From: Zopfochytrium polystomum
Lineage: Eukaryota; Chytridiomycota; Chytridiomycetes; Chytridiales; Chytridiaceae
Length of the DNA: 64,000 bases
Assembly: GCA_025765615.1 (NCBI GenBank)
Contig: JAIVFJ010000047.1
Location: forward strand, 295,592-359,591
Reading direction: 5' to 3'
The notes beneath the pieces were generated by a model. That model saw only the letters and a list, made by a program, of their open reading frames with translations, did no database searches and had not been told where the DNA came from. Below, piece by piece: positions 9,997 to 19,083 of the stretch (the first letter of the stretch is position 1; the number at the start of each line of letters is the position of its first letter). The position numbers were made by a program, and so were the translations under genes.

Positions 9997-11724
9997 TCAA
10001 ACGGCATATTCCAACAGCTCCGCCGGTTTGAACACCTCAAGCCGCGGCGTGAAGCCGTCAGGCAGAGCGGCCCTTACGACTCCGCCGGTCTCCTCCCCGG
10101 CACGCCGCAAGGCATCCAGCAGCGCGTGCTGGTATTGCGTCGTGTAGATCAGCACGCGCTCAAGAGGAGGTGTGCCGGCGTCACGCGCGGCGCGTGCAGC
10201 AACGACGAGGCCGGCCGCGTCAGCGGCGATGCCGGTGCCGTCCGAGTACGGTATCTCCAGCGACCGCAGCGCGCGGAGGCGCGCCAGCGGCAGCAGGGAG
10301 CCGACTGGCGGCGGGATTTGCAGTACTTCCACGTGCGGGCACGCATCCGCCAGGTCGGCCAGCACCCGCGAGTCGACCTCCTTGTACACCGCCGGCTGGT
10401 AGAATCCGAACCGCCGCAGCTTCGGGAACGTCGCCAGTCCCGCGAGCGCGAGGGATTCCTTCAGCGCGAGCGTCCCGGCCCCGTGCTCGGACGATGTCAC
10501 TGGCGTCAGCTGGAGGTTCTCGAGGGTTAGCGCGAGCCGGGCGACCAGCGCCACCGGCGTGCGGTAGAAGTTAGACCAGACCGAGAGCGTGGTGATCGGC
10601 GGGCACCTGGTGGGAACGGGTAGCGACAGGTCTTTGCGGAGGCTCTTGTCGATGATGTGGAGGGCTTGGAGGTTTGGAGTCGCCTCGAGGATAATGTCTA
10701 GCGGGAACGACTCGTTCAGCTGCAGTTCCAATTTGAGAGTCACCAGCAGCTCTCCACAGCCATGGCTGACCGCTTCAATCAACGAAGGATGGTCGCTGTC
10801 GATGAGTGAGAGACTCAAGTGCTTGAGTTTCCTCTCCGCCAAGTGGGGCAGTACTTCGCCAGCGTGATCCTTTGACCCTGAAAACACCTCCAAAGTCTTG
10901 ACGTTGGAGTTCACGAGAGACACAGCCGCGTCTTCCATCACACAAAAGAGCGAGAGCGCCTTCAGGCCTGAGAAGAAGCTTCCAATCTGCAAACTGTCGG
11001 GAATCCTGACGTACACGTGGTAGCCCAGGTCCAGAAAACGTAAGCCTGTCACAAGCGGCTCCAAGGTACGGAGAAGCTCCGTCGTGATGGACAGGTTCGC
11101 CAAGTACAGGTGCGTCAGGCTGGCTCCGGCCGACGCGAGCGCGTGCACGACGTCCAGCAACTCCTTGCGCGGGGCGACAAAGGCTTTGAGGACCCGGACG
11201 TGGGCCAGCGGGTTAAACGGGTCGGCAGGAGGCCTTGCACTACACCGTGCAACGAGTGGCGGGATGTCGTCGGGCAGCGGCTCGAAGAATCCGTGCCGGT
11301 GGCGCTCACGCCGCAGGAGGAGTTCGCGCACAGCGTCATCATCGTCGTGGACCTCCGAGTCGAACTCGGAGTCCTCGTAATCAGGGCGATCGGATGGTCT
11401 GTCGCTTGGGGTGGTCGGATTGCCGACGGCGTTCCCCGCGACGCCCCGCCGCCGGCTGAACCATTGGAGGCAGAGCTTTGCGTAGAGCACGGACATGGCT
11501 GTGGTGGCCCAGGATCGCGAAACGAGAGAGGCTGCAGCTAGAGCGGGGCGCGGCAGCTGCCGAAGGTGGCCGCGCTGTACGAGGAGGTCGCCGACGGATC
11601 GGGCCGCAGAGGACGGCTTCGGGTGCGCGTTGTGGGAGGACGATGACATCACCTCCGCGATTTGTGGTTGAAAGACAACACTTCGGAACGGGTTGAGACA
11701 GACCATTGCGATCTGTTGACCCAT
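9997..11724 (-). CDS. F-box/LRR-like protein
   Basis: Single-exon reading frame of about 575 aa from the first ATG at 11724. The frame stays open slightly further upstream without an ATG. An F-box-like segment lies near residues 60-95 (LPRPALAAASLVSRSWATTAM, trimmed to key residues LP..A..SLVSRSW). It is followed by an acidic linker and leucine-rich repeats of the RNI type (for example LTHLYLANLSIT, LRFLDLGY, LKHLSLSL). By family analogy it would bind Skp1 and select substrates for an SCF ubiquitin ligase, but the F-box is weak and no substrate can be inferred. Its 5' coding end is partly duplicated at 12944-13120. LRR proteins with F-box-like heads are commonly expanded in chytrid-type fungi. 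Confidence 0.6.
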   Translation of the reverse strand: MGQQIAMVCLNPFRSVVFQPQIAEVMSSSSHNAHPKPSSAARSVGDLLVQRGHLRQLPRPALAAASLVSRSWATTAMSVLYAKLCLQWFSRRRGVAGNAVGNPTTPSDRPSDRPDYEDSEFDSEVHDDDDAVRELLLRRERHRHGFFEPLPDDIPPLVARCSARPPADPFNPLAHVRVLKAFVAPRKELLDVVHALASAGASLTHLYLANLSITTELLRTLEPLVTGLRFLDLGYHVYVRIPDSLQIGSFFSGLKALSLFCVMEDAAVSLVNSNVKTLEVFSGSKDHAGEVLPHLAERKLKHLSLSLIDSDHPSLIEAVSHGCGELLVTLKLELQLNESFPLDIILEATPNLQALHIIDKSLRKDLSLPVPTRCPPITTLSVWSNFYRTPVALVARLALTLENLQLTPVTSSEHGAGTLALKESLALAGLATFPKLRRFGFYQPAVYKEVDSRVLADLADACPHVEVLQIPPPVGSLLPLARLRALRSLEIPYSDGTGIAADAAGLVVAARAARDAGTPPLERVLIYTTQYQHALLDALRRAGEETGGVVRAALPDGFTPRLEVFKPAELLEYAV

Positions 11725-11888
11725 TTTTCCCAGTGACAAGACCACGGTGTGCCGGTGGTGGTTTTCAGGCGACACCCGCAATGATGTGGGGAGGTTTCTC
11801 GTGGGAATCTTCGATGGTTTCCCTGGGTCGCTTACACCTCTGAAAACCGTACTAGCTCACGCACAAGCTCACAACACATAGTTCAATG

Positions 11889-12192
11889 ACGAGAGTTGTG
11901 GCGTAACTGTTAGCTTAAGCCATTGAAACAGCATGAAACTGAAGCGATCACAGACATGTTTCCAGAGAGCATCTTTCCATCATAGCTGTAGGATGTGACC
12001 TTGACTTCGTTTGCGGCGAGAACCTTTCCGGGAGTTAACGCTACTGCAAGCACGAGGGCAACTGCCACCAACGACCGGAGGAACTTTGCAGCGGTGGACT
12101 TCATGAGGAGTCGGGGTGGAGAGAACTAGCAACGAGACTGGTGGTCGGACGACCGTTTCTTCTTGGTTTCTTCTGTCTCGGGCAATGAGGCA
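11889..12192 (-). pseudogene. orphan duplicate of glucoamylase promoter and exon 1
   Basis: Copy of 7637-7942. It keeps the start codon (12102-12104), a near-identical signal peptide and the first residues of the CBM21 domain (ANEVKVTSYSYDG). At the former exon border the donor GTATGT has become GTCTGT. Nothing after it resembles the rest of CBM21 or GH15; the F-box gene begins 165 bp further along the same strand. If translated, it would be a secreted peptide of about 64 aa. Most likely a dead 5' fragment, though the intact promoter and signal peptide could still drive a short product. Confidence 0.85.
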
Positions 12193-12336
12193 CGATAGCG
12201 AGATATGAGACAGAGAGAGGCAGAGCGAGACTGTGTGTGTGTGTGCGTGTGTGTGTGTGTGAGTGTGTGACTGGCCCACCGCCGAACTCCTTTTTGCAAC
12301 AACAGCAACAAGATAAACATAAACATAAACACAGCG

Positions 12337-12560
12337 GTGCTCCGACAAAGCGCCCTCGCCGACGCCGTCCACTTCATCATCGACTCAGCCCACGAGGGCG
12401 TCACCGCCATGGACGTTGCGTGCGACGTCCTCGCCACGCTAGCCCGTGGACCTCGCCCATTTCGTCGCCGCTTGCCCGGCGCCACTGAAACCCTCCGCGC
12501 GCCCGCACCGTCGTCCTCCACCGCGCTGTCGACGCCCTCGCCGCCCGCGGCGCCCGCTGC
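12337..12560 (+). other. possible gene fragment of unknown origin
   Basis: A short stretch has GC-rich codon use and protein-like composition (ADAVHFIIDSAHEG, MDVACDVLATLA). A second frame then continues plausibly (VDLAHFVAACP). No family was recognised and there is no intact start-to-stop gene. It may be a remnant of a degraded gene within this duplication-rich patch. Confidence 0.25.
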
Positions 12561-12589
12561 ACTCTACCAGCTCGCAAAGAAGCCCAGCA

Positions 12590-12725
12590 CGTTACCAGTT
12601 CGCCAAGAAGCACTGTATGTGCGGAATCCGACAGTAATCGTCGAGTGAACTTTCGTCCGCCCTCTTCTCTGTCCCAGAAAATAACGTCCACAAATTTGAT
12701 ACAAGACAAATCTTCGCGTCGTTAA
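12590..12725 (+). mobile_element. fragment of dispersed repeat (copy C)
   Basis: Matches the middle of the repeats at 47625-48030 (same orientation) and 54427-54810 (inverted). The shared core is GTGAACTTTCGTCCGCC and CAAATCTTCGCGTCGT. It is truncated at both ends and diverged. No coding capacity is seen. It abuts a (GA)n tract. Confidence 0.75.
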
Positions 12726-12736
12726 AGACAAGGTTC

Positions 12737-12739
<3 letters not shown>

Positions 12740-12818
<79 letters not shown>
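12740..12818. repeat. (GA)n microsatellite
   Basis: About 80 bp of almost pure GA dinucleotide, interrupted once. It lies between two duplicated fragments and may mark a recombination-prone site. Confidence 0.9.
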
Positions 12819-12822
<4 letters not shown>

Positions 12823-12943
12823 GATTGAGAGAACTTGAGCACTTTTGCGCGAGACACAAAGCATTCGTTGTTCGAGCAAGGTAACCGGTGGAACCCAGCC
12901 GAGGCAGTGTTGGAAGCAGGTGGAAGTCGGCAAAGACAGTGTT

Positions 12944-13120
12944 GGTTCGTCGCTTGGGGTCGGATCGCCGACGGCGTTCCCGCCGACGCCCGGCCGCCGG
13001 CTGAGCCAGCAGAGGCAGAGATTTGCGTAGAGCACGGAGATGGCGGCGGCGGCCCAGGATCGCGGCTACTAGAGCGGGGCGCGGCAGCTGCCGAAGGTGT
13101 CCGTGCTGTAGGAGGACGCG
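12944..13120 (-). pseudogene. duplicated 5' fragment of the F-box gene
   Basis: Matches about 11399-11590 of the F-box gene in the same orientation. Shared tracts include GATCGCCGACGGCGTTCC-like sequence, TTTGCGTAGAGCACGGA and AGAGCGGGGCGCGGCAGCTG. It covers the F-box coding end only, and no LRR portion follows. It is interpreted as a non-functional fragment in the upstream region of the uL6m gene. Confidence 0.8.
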
Positions 13121-13214
13121 GATCGGTGAGACGACATCTCTTGGTATTGATTTTCCCTCTTGACAAGGCGTTCTTTATTGACTTGTCGGAGAATAGTGTT
13201 GTGCCCTTTGTCAG

Positions 13215-14274
13215 ATGTTCATCCTGGCACGATCGTCCGCTGGTTCCTGCCGACTACGAGCGCCTTCGCCGCCGTTCTTGCCGCGTGCGCTTCAGCTGGA
13301 GCAGGAGAACAAGCTGCATGACCACCCGGCCTGGTTGTCGACGACGCGCTTGCGGATGAGTCTCCCCTCGTCCTCGTCCTCTTTCGTGTCGAGCGCAGGT
13401 CGCTTCTTTTCCTCGACTCCTCCCGCCGCGTCGCGGGTGGGCTCGCGCATCCTTCGCGTCCCTCCCGAGGTCACCCTCACTCTGATCCCTCCGCTTCTGC
13501 CGTCTTCGCCTGCGATTCAGCAAGAGGCGGTCGCCGATTCTCTGACACAAGGCGCGATCGCCGCCGGCGTCGCCGTGAGCGGCCCTCTAGGCGCGCTCCA
13601 GCTCCCGCTCCCCGAATTCGCTCGCGTCACAATCACCCCGCCGAACCCGACGTCTGGCGCGCCGGAGCCGATCCTCCGCGTCGCAGTGGCGAACCCAAAG
13701 GACAAGCAGCAGCGATCCATGTGGGGCACGCTCCGCACGCTTATTGGCAACATGGTGGACGGTGTTACGGACGGGTACACGGTCCCCGTCAAACTTGTTG
13801 GCGTTGGGTACCGCGCCACGCTCGAGATGCCCGGCAAGGGAGATGACGCGAAGGGCGCGCTGCCGCGGCTGTCGCTGAAGCTCGGCCACTCGCACCCCAT
13901 CGTGCTGACGGTGCCCGAGGGCGTGGTGGCCAAGGTGCCCGCGCCGCAACGGATCGTGCTGCAGGGAATCGATCTGAACAAGGTGACGCAGTTTGCGGCG
14001 GACATTCGGAAGTGGAGGCCCCCGGAGCCTTACAACCAAAAGGGCGTGTTTGTTGGGGATGAAACCATAAAGAAGAAGGTACGGGCGGTCGTTGGATTCT
14101 TGCTTTCCATTGAAGTGATACGCTCTTTCTCACACACACACACACACACACACACCAACACCCAACATCCTAATAACGGCTCGACCCTCTCTGTGTTCAA
14201 TCATTGAACTGAATTCCAATGAATACCCGCCCCTTCCTTGTGATATGATTCTGCAGGAGGGCAAGAAGCGGTGA
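13215..14274 (+). CDS. mitochondrial large-subunit ribosomal protein uL6m
   Basis: Two exons, 13215-14078 and 14257-14274, encode about 293 aa. The first ~90 residues are Ser/Arg-rich and fit a mitochondrial presequence. A second possible start is an ATG at 13362 (MSLPSSSSSF). The conserved uL6 body follows: WGTLRTLIGNMVDGVTDGY, VKLVGVGYRA, LSLKLGHSHPI and IVLQGIDLNKVTQFAADIR. The protein ends with PPEPYNQKGVF..ETIKKK|EGKKR, where the last six codons (including the stop) sit in the short second exon. That GKG..KEGKKR-type tail is typical of the family. It should bind 23S-type rRNA in the mitoribosome large subunit. Intron 1 contains a (CA)n run at 14131-14152. Confidence 0.88.
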
Positions 14275-14511
14275 TGAGGCGACATGTGTGTGTCGTGCCA
14301 ATAATACATATACAGTAAGCAAGCACGGAATCCTCGTCGACTTGACTTGACTTCGGGATTCGTTTTCCGATTGTTTCTCTTTTTTTTTTTTTTGTTTTCC
14401 ATTTTTTGTTTTGTTGGAAGATGAAAAGAAAGAGAAAGAAAGCGAAAGAAAGAGAAAGAAAAAAGGAAAAAAAAAGAACTATTGTAAAACAGAAACTCCG
14501 AAACAAACGGC

Positions 14512-16421
14512 ATGGCCACCACCACCACCACCACTACCGCTCCCATCCCGTCCTTCATCGCCGTCCCGGCCGACTCTGACTTCCCGCCCGAGAACATCCC
14601 CTTTGGCGTCATCTCATCCACCCACGATGCGTCGCCCCGTCCCGCCACCATCGTCGGTGACCACGTCATTGACATCCGCGCCCTCGCCCTCGCCGGCCTG
14701 TTCACCGGCCCGCTCCTCGGCCCCGTCGCCGCAAAGGTCTTCTCAGAGGTACATTTCATTGAAACGACGAAAGGCGAATCGCTGCTATGTCGATCGCAAC
14801 GCTGACCTTGCCAACAACAACAACAAACGAACCAAACCCCCCAACCTAATCCCAGCCCACCCTGAACGCGTTCATGGCACTGTCGCGCCCGGCGTGGCGC
14901 GAAGCGCGCACAACCATCCAGTCGCTCCTCCACCCGTCGTCGCCGCTCGCGACCAACCCGGATCTGCGCAAGAAGGCCGTCATCCCGCGTGCCGACACAA
15001 GGAACCACTTGCCGGCGGCGATCGGCGATTACACCGACTTTTACGCGTCCAAGGAGCACGCGACGAACGTGGGCGTCATGTTCCGCGGGAAGGACAACGC
15101 CCTCCAGCCAAACTGGTGAGCGCGCCATACCACGTCGTTGCTTCCAAACTGGACATTCGAGGTTGACTTTCTCTCGCTCCGTTACCTTTTTCACAATGCA
15201 AAAGGGTGCACCTTCCCGTCGGGTACCACGGCCGCGCTTCTTCGGTCGTCGTGTCGGGAACGGACATCCGCCGGCCGTGCGGCCTGCTGCAGGACTTTGC
15301 GACGAAGAGCGTCTCGTACGGCGCCTGCGCCAAGCTGGATTACGAGCTCGAGATGGCCTTCTTCGTCGGCGTCGGCAACAAGCTGGGCGAACCGATCGAC
15401 ATTGAGAAGGCGGACGAGCACATTTTCGGGATGGTTTTGATGAACGACTGGAGCGGTGAGCTCTCTTTCTTTTTTGCTTTTTCATGGTGGGGTGTGCGCG
15501 GGGTTTATCTTACATTTGGCGTCTTTGATTTGCAGCGCGCGACATCCAAGCATTCGAGTATGTGGTAAGTGAAACGGACCCCTGTCACGCACAATGTTTT
15601 GAAACCGAACTAAAAAAATAAAAAAAATCTTTTTTTGATAATTCAAGCCGCTCGGCCCGTTCCTCGGCAAAAACTTTGGAACCGTGATTTCGCCGTGGAT
15701 CGTTACGCTCGACGCGTTGGAGTCGTTCCGCGTCCCACAGCCTCCGCAGGAACCCACACCAGCCAAGTACCTTCGCGACGCCCACAGCCTTGCAGACGCG
15801 TACGACATTCACCTCACTGCGACCGTCCAACGTAAGCTTGAATCGATGTGTGTTGTTGCATCACAGTGGAATGGAATGAAAAGCAAACCATATCCACCAC
15901 CTTTTTTTTTCTTTCTTTTTTTTCTTTTGCGGCCAGCCAAAGACTCGAACAAAGAGTACACTATCAGCAAAACAAACTTCAAGTACATGTACTGGACCTT
16001 CAAGCAGATGCTGGCGCACCACACGGTGAACGGGTGCAACATGCAGCCAGGTGATCTCTGCGGCAGTGGCACAATCAGTGGGCCGGTGAGTTCGACTCGT
16101 CCGTTTTTGAGATTTCTGATGTCCTTCGATGCTCCTTGTTCTTCGCCTCATGACCACGCGCTTTCCCGTTTCACTCCCTTTCCCCCACCCCCCACTTCAC
16201 ACCCCCTGCAGGATGTGACCTCGGTGGGATCTCTCCTGGAGGCGAGCACGAACGGCAAGGCGCCACTCGCAATCGGCGACGGGCTGACGCGCAGCTTCTT
16301 TGCGGACGGCGACACAGTGCGCATCCGTGGCCACGCGGAGGGCACCGTGGGCGAGCGGCGGGTGCGGGTTGGGTTTGGTGTGTGCGAGAGCGGCATCGTT
16401 CCTGCCGCTCCGCGCTCGTGA
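14512..16421 (+). CDS. fumarylacetoacetase
   Basis: Last enzyme of tyrosine/homogentisate catabolism, cleaving fumarylacetoacetate to fumarate and acetoacetate. Seven exons fit without frame breaks: 14512-14748, 14856-15115, 15205-15455, 15536-15564, 15648-15831, 15937-16085 and 16212-16421, total about 439 aa. The N-terminal SH3-like domain begins IPFGVISST. The catalytic hydrolase fold shows [12 protein letters not shown] (metal-binding Asp), [18 protein letters not shown] (catalytic His), [10 protein letters not shown] (metal-binding Glu pair), [14 protein letters not shown] (metal-binding Asp) and [10 protein letters not shown] (Lys). It ends with SGTISGP and a C-terminal [14 protein letters not shown]. 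Exon 4 is a 29-bp micro-exon. Cytosolic. No other homogentisate-pathway gene lies in the window. Confidence 0.96.
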
Positions 16422-16510
16422 AACGGTTCCTGTTGGGTGGTCTGTGTCTTGTCGGGGAGGGGGCGCTTGTTTGTTACTGCACCAGTCATGAGACGGTGCC
16501 GACTTGTGCC

Positions 16511-16548
<38 letters not shown>

Positions 16549-18022
16549 GCCAACAACACGCTTTGAACCGCCATCTTTTTTTTTTTTTTTTTCATTTCTT
16601 GGCGGCACTAGAAAAATTGCAAGAATACGCACATCGTGAAGCGGGTATGTGTCGAACGCGACGCTGCGAAAGAGCGACAAGGAGTCAGGTGGGGGGCGGT
16701 CGGCGGTGAACCCACCCACCCCCCACTACCACCAGACCTGCGACCATCGCAGCGAATTTGTCTTGGTAGAGTCGTTCGTGACCGCCGTCCTCCCCTTTGT
16801 CTCCTCCTCGGCTGTTGCTCTGCCGATCGAATGGAATCCAAAGAGAGAGCGGATGCCGGGGGAGGAAATGAATAGTAATGACTCAAATTTACACCGATTG
16901 AAAGGAGAAATTAGACTCGCCAAACTTCGTCAATCGCCAAAGGCCATCAGCGCAGCTTGGTCTCGCGTTGGAGCTTCCAGGTTCGCAGAACGATATCGTT
17001 CGGTTTCTCTCCACTTGAAAAATAATGGAGGGGTTGCGTGAGAAGAGGAATAGTTTCCACCGAATAGCAAACAGAATGCTCACGCCCTCCCCAATATTTT
17101 CCGGGTCTCTTGAGGCTAATTTTCATTATCGGTGGAGTTGATCATCTTTGCCATCATTTCGAATTTCGGCTGTGTTGGAGTCATGATTAGATCCAGTGAA
17201 ACGAGAGCTTGGCGGAAACAAAACTTACGGCCAGCAGGTACCACTCTTTCACGACAGCAAATGTTCCAGGGACCGTCCCCAAGCAGCCAGAGAAGAGGTG
17301 CCGAACGGACTTGCGGCGGCCCTCTTTGACCACTCCGACCGCCCAAATTTTTAAATCGAAGTCCTGAATGGTTTGGAACGTCGACGGCCACGGTCAGTTT
17401 CCAGCGATCGGTTGAACAAGGAGAACAACGGCCGACAGAACCATCTCACCGCCACAAAAATGTCATTCGCGACCGCACATCCCCTTTGCTCCCGTCGAAC
17501 ATAAGCTTCCAACCATCCAGAGAGAAGAGCTGGGAGAATAATGTCAGCCTACAAAACGATGAAGGAAAAGCGGCTTTGTGTGACACATCCTCCGTTCGTG
17601 CCTCTGAATTTCCCGTCTCCAAACTCCATTATCGCCGAGGCATCGCACGCACATGGACACGAGAGCCCAAACCAGGTGCGCCCCTGGAGTCCGTTGGAAC
17701 TCGAGTTCGCGACCTTTTGGGTTTCCCCCAAAAAAAAAAAAAACAAAAACTAGGGTTGGACAAGAGAATCCCACCGAAGCAACAATACCTTCACGATATT
17801 CCGGTTTTGAGCTATATTTCTAACGGGTACATAGGGTCGACCGCCTCTCTAACCTCCTCAGAGAGGGAGTCAACGACCATACGTCAACATGCGCATCTAA
17901 GCAAACAAAAGAAAGAGTTTTTGTTGCATAGCGAATCCCAACCATCACGGAAGAAGAGGCTACCGCTTCGCACAATTGCCCAAAGCTATTCGAACGCATT
18001 TTCGCTGCTCGGCTTCCAGGAT
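16422..18022. other. gene-poor intergenic region
   Basis: A poly-A run at about 16511-16546 and a poly-T run at 16577-16592 follow the FAH gene. Beyond this, base composition drops toward neutral or AT-rich, and only short open frames occur on both strands. None shows a recognisable domain. Old transposon sequence is possible but unproven. Confidence 0.5.
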
Positions 18023-18568
18023 TCACCGTGTCCGGCAAGCTTCAGGAGACAGGCTCAGCCCTCTCAGACTCCCAGCTCCATTGCGTGTCGCCGTCTCGCG
18101 GTTCGCGGCGACCTCGAAGTCAATCAACAACCAGCTGACAGGGAAGCGCTCGCTGATAAAGCTGTCGAGCTTCCGGTCACTCTGGGTGAGTTTGATTTCG
18201 AAGTTGATCTTGTACCGGATGGACAGGTCAACCAGTGTCTCGAACGGGAGTTCGGTCCTGGCACCGTCACTCGAAACTTCGACCTCCTGTATTACCGCGT
18301 GCCGCTTCCGCAAAGGACGCAATGAGTCTGTACTAAACTCGTCCTGCGAATCCCCAGCCCAGTAGTCGATCGGCTCACTTGAGCTACCTGACGGGAACGG
18401 CTGGTCCCGCCGCCTCTTGACGGGAGTGCAGTGTGCTGGGCGGGCTTCACTTGCCTCGTCTGTTCCACCTTGTTCACCACCGTTTGATAAAGGTTCCGGT
18501 GGTGATGGACGTGTTGCCGTGCTTTGCAGTCGGTTGTGGCCGAACGGCGACTTCAACCACGAAAACAT
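18023..18568 (-). CDS. hypothetical protein, member of a local duplicated pair
   Basis: An intact frame of about 181 aa starts with ATG at 18568. The N-terminal half is Pro/Ser-rich with a basic run (VKRRRDQP). The C-terminal half contains VDLSIRYKINFEIKLTQSDR and LDSFISERFPVSW. The latter segment is repeated at 18816-18960 with about nine in ten bases conserved, so it was probably a real coding segment. No family was recognised. The last ~30 residues look frame-shifted relative to the second copy, so this may be a decaying gene. Confidence 0.4.
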   Translation of the reverse strand: MFSWLKSPFGHNRLQSTATRPSPPEPLSNGGEQGGTDEASEARPAHCTPVKRRRDQPFPSGSSSEPIDYWAGDSQDEFSTDSLRPLRKRHAVIQEVEVSSDGARTELPFETLVDLSIRYKINFEIKLTQSDRKLDSFISERFPVSWLLIDFEVAANRETATRNGAGSLRGLSLSPEACRTR

Positions 18569-18960
18569 ATGTCGTTCCGGACCGAGGTCTTGGCGAGTGA
18601 GGGTTCGGCGGGAAGGCGGATGGGTGAGCCGGATGGGCGGGCCGGGAGGGCGGGTGGACGGGTAAGACTTGTGGTAGTGGTGGGGAAGGTGCGCTTGGCG
18701 TTAGACGACTTTCGGACGGAGGAGATGGCGGGTGACGGGTCGGCGGGTAGGCGGTTGGAGGGTTAGCTTCGGAGATAGGCCTTCACCCTCTCCAGCACTC
18801 TCAGCTCCGTGCTGTCGTCGCCGTCTCGCCGTTCCGCAGCGACCTCGAAGGCATCAAACCAACTTACAGGGAAGCGCTCGCTGATGAAGCTGTCGAGCTT
18901 CCGGTCACTCTGGGTGAGATTGATTTCAAAGTTGACCTTATATCGGATGGACAGGTCACG
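18088..18960. repeat. direct repeat of a ~145-bp coding segment
   Basis: 18088-18228 and 18816-18960 are same-orientation copies. Shared blocks include GAAGCGCTCGCTGAT and CTGTCGAGCTTCCGGTCACT. The intervening ~590 bp is G-rich and non-coding in appearance, with GGCGGG-type runs near 18600-18770. Confidence 0.85.
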
Positions 18961-19060
18961 ATCGCTTGTTCGGAAACACCGCTCATGCTGACAGCCACTT
19001 GAGGCCGGAACCACTGCCATCCATGCCACCCCGTCGGTGTAGGATACGAAGGGACGTGGG
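18763..19060 (-). pseudogene. second copy of the duplicated hypothetical coding segment
   Basis: The minus strand encodes DLSIRYKVNFEINLTQSDR and DSFISERFPVSW, matching the upstream copy. It ends in a different tail (RVLERVKAYLRS). No ATG in frame was found close by, and upstream sequence differs from copy 1. Probably a truncated duplicate, or the 3' exon of a gene whose other exons I cannot identify. Confidence 0.4.
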
Positions 19061-19083
19061 CTCTCACCACCATGTCGGAACAA

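Noticed and set aside
14130..15485. A 451-aa minus-strand frame over the uL6m/FAH region
   Set aside because: It is antisense to FAH exons and includes microsatellite-encoded Val/Cys repeats; no domain features.
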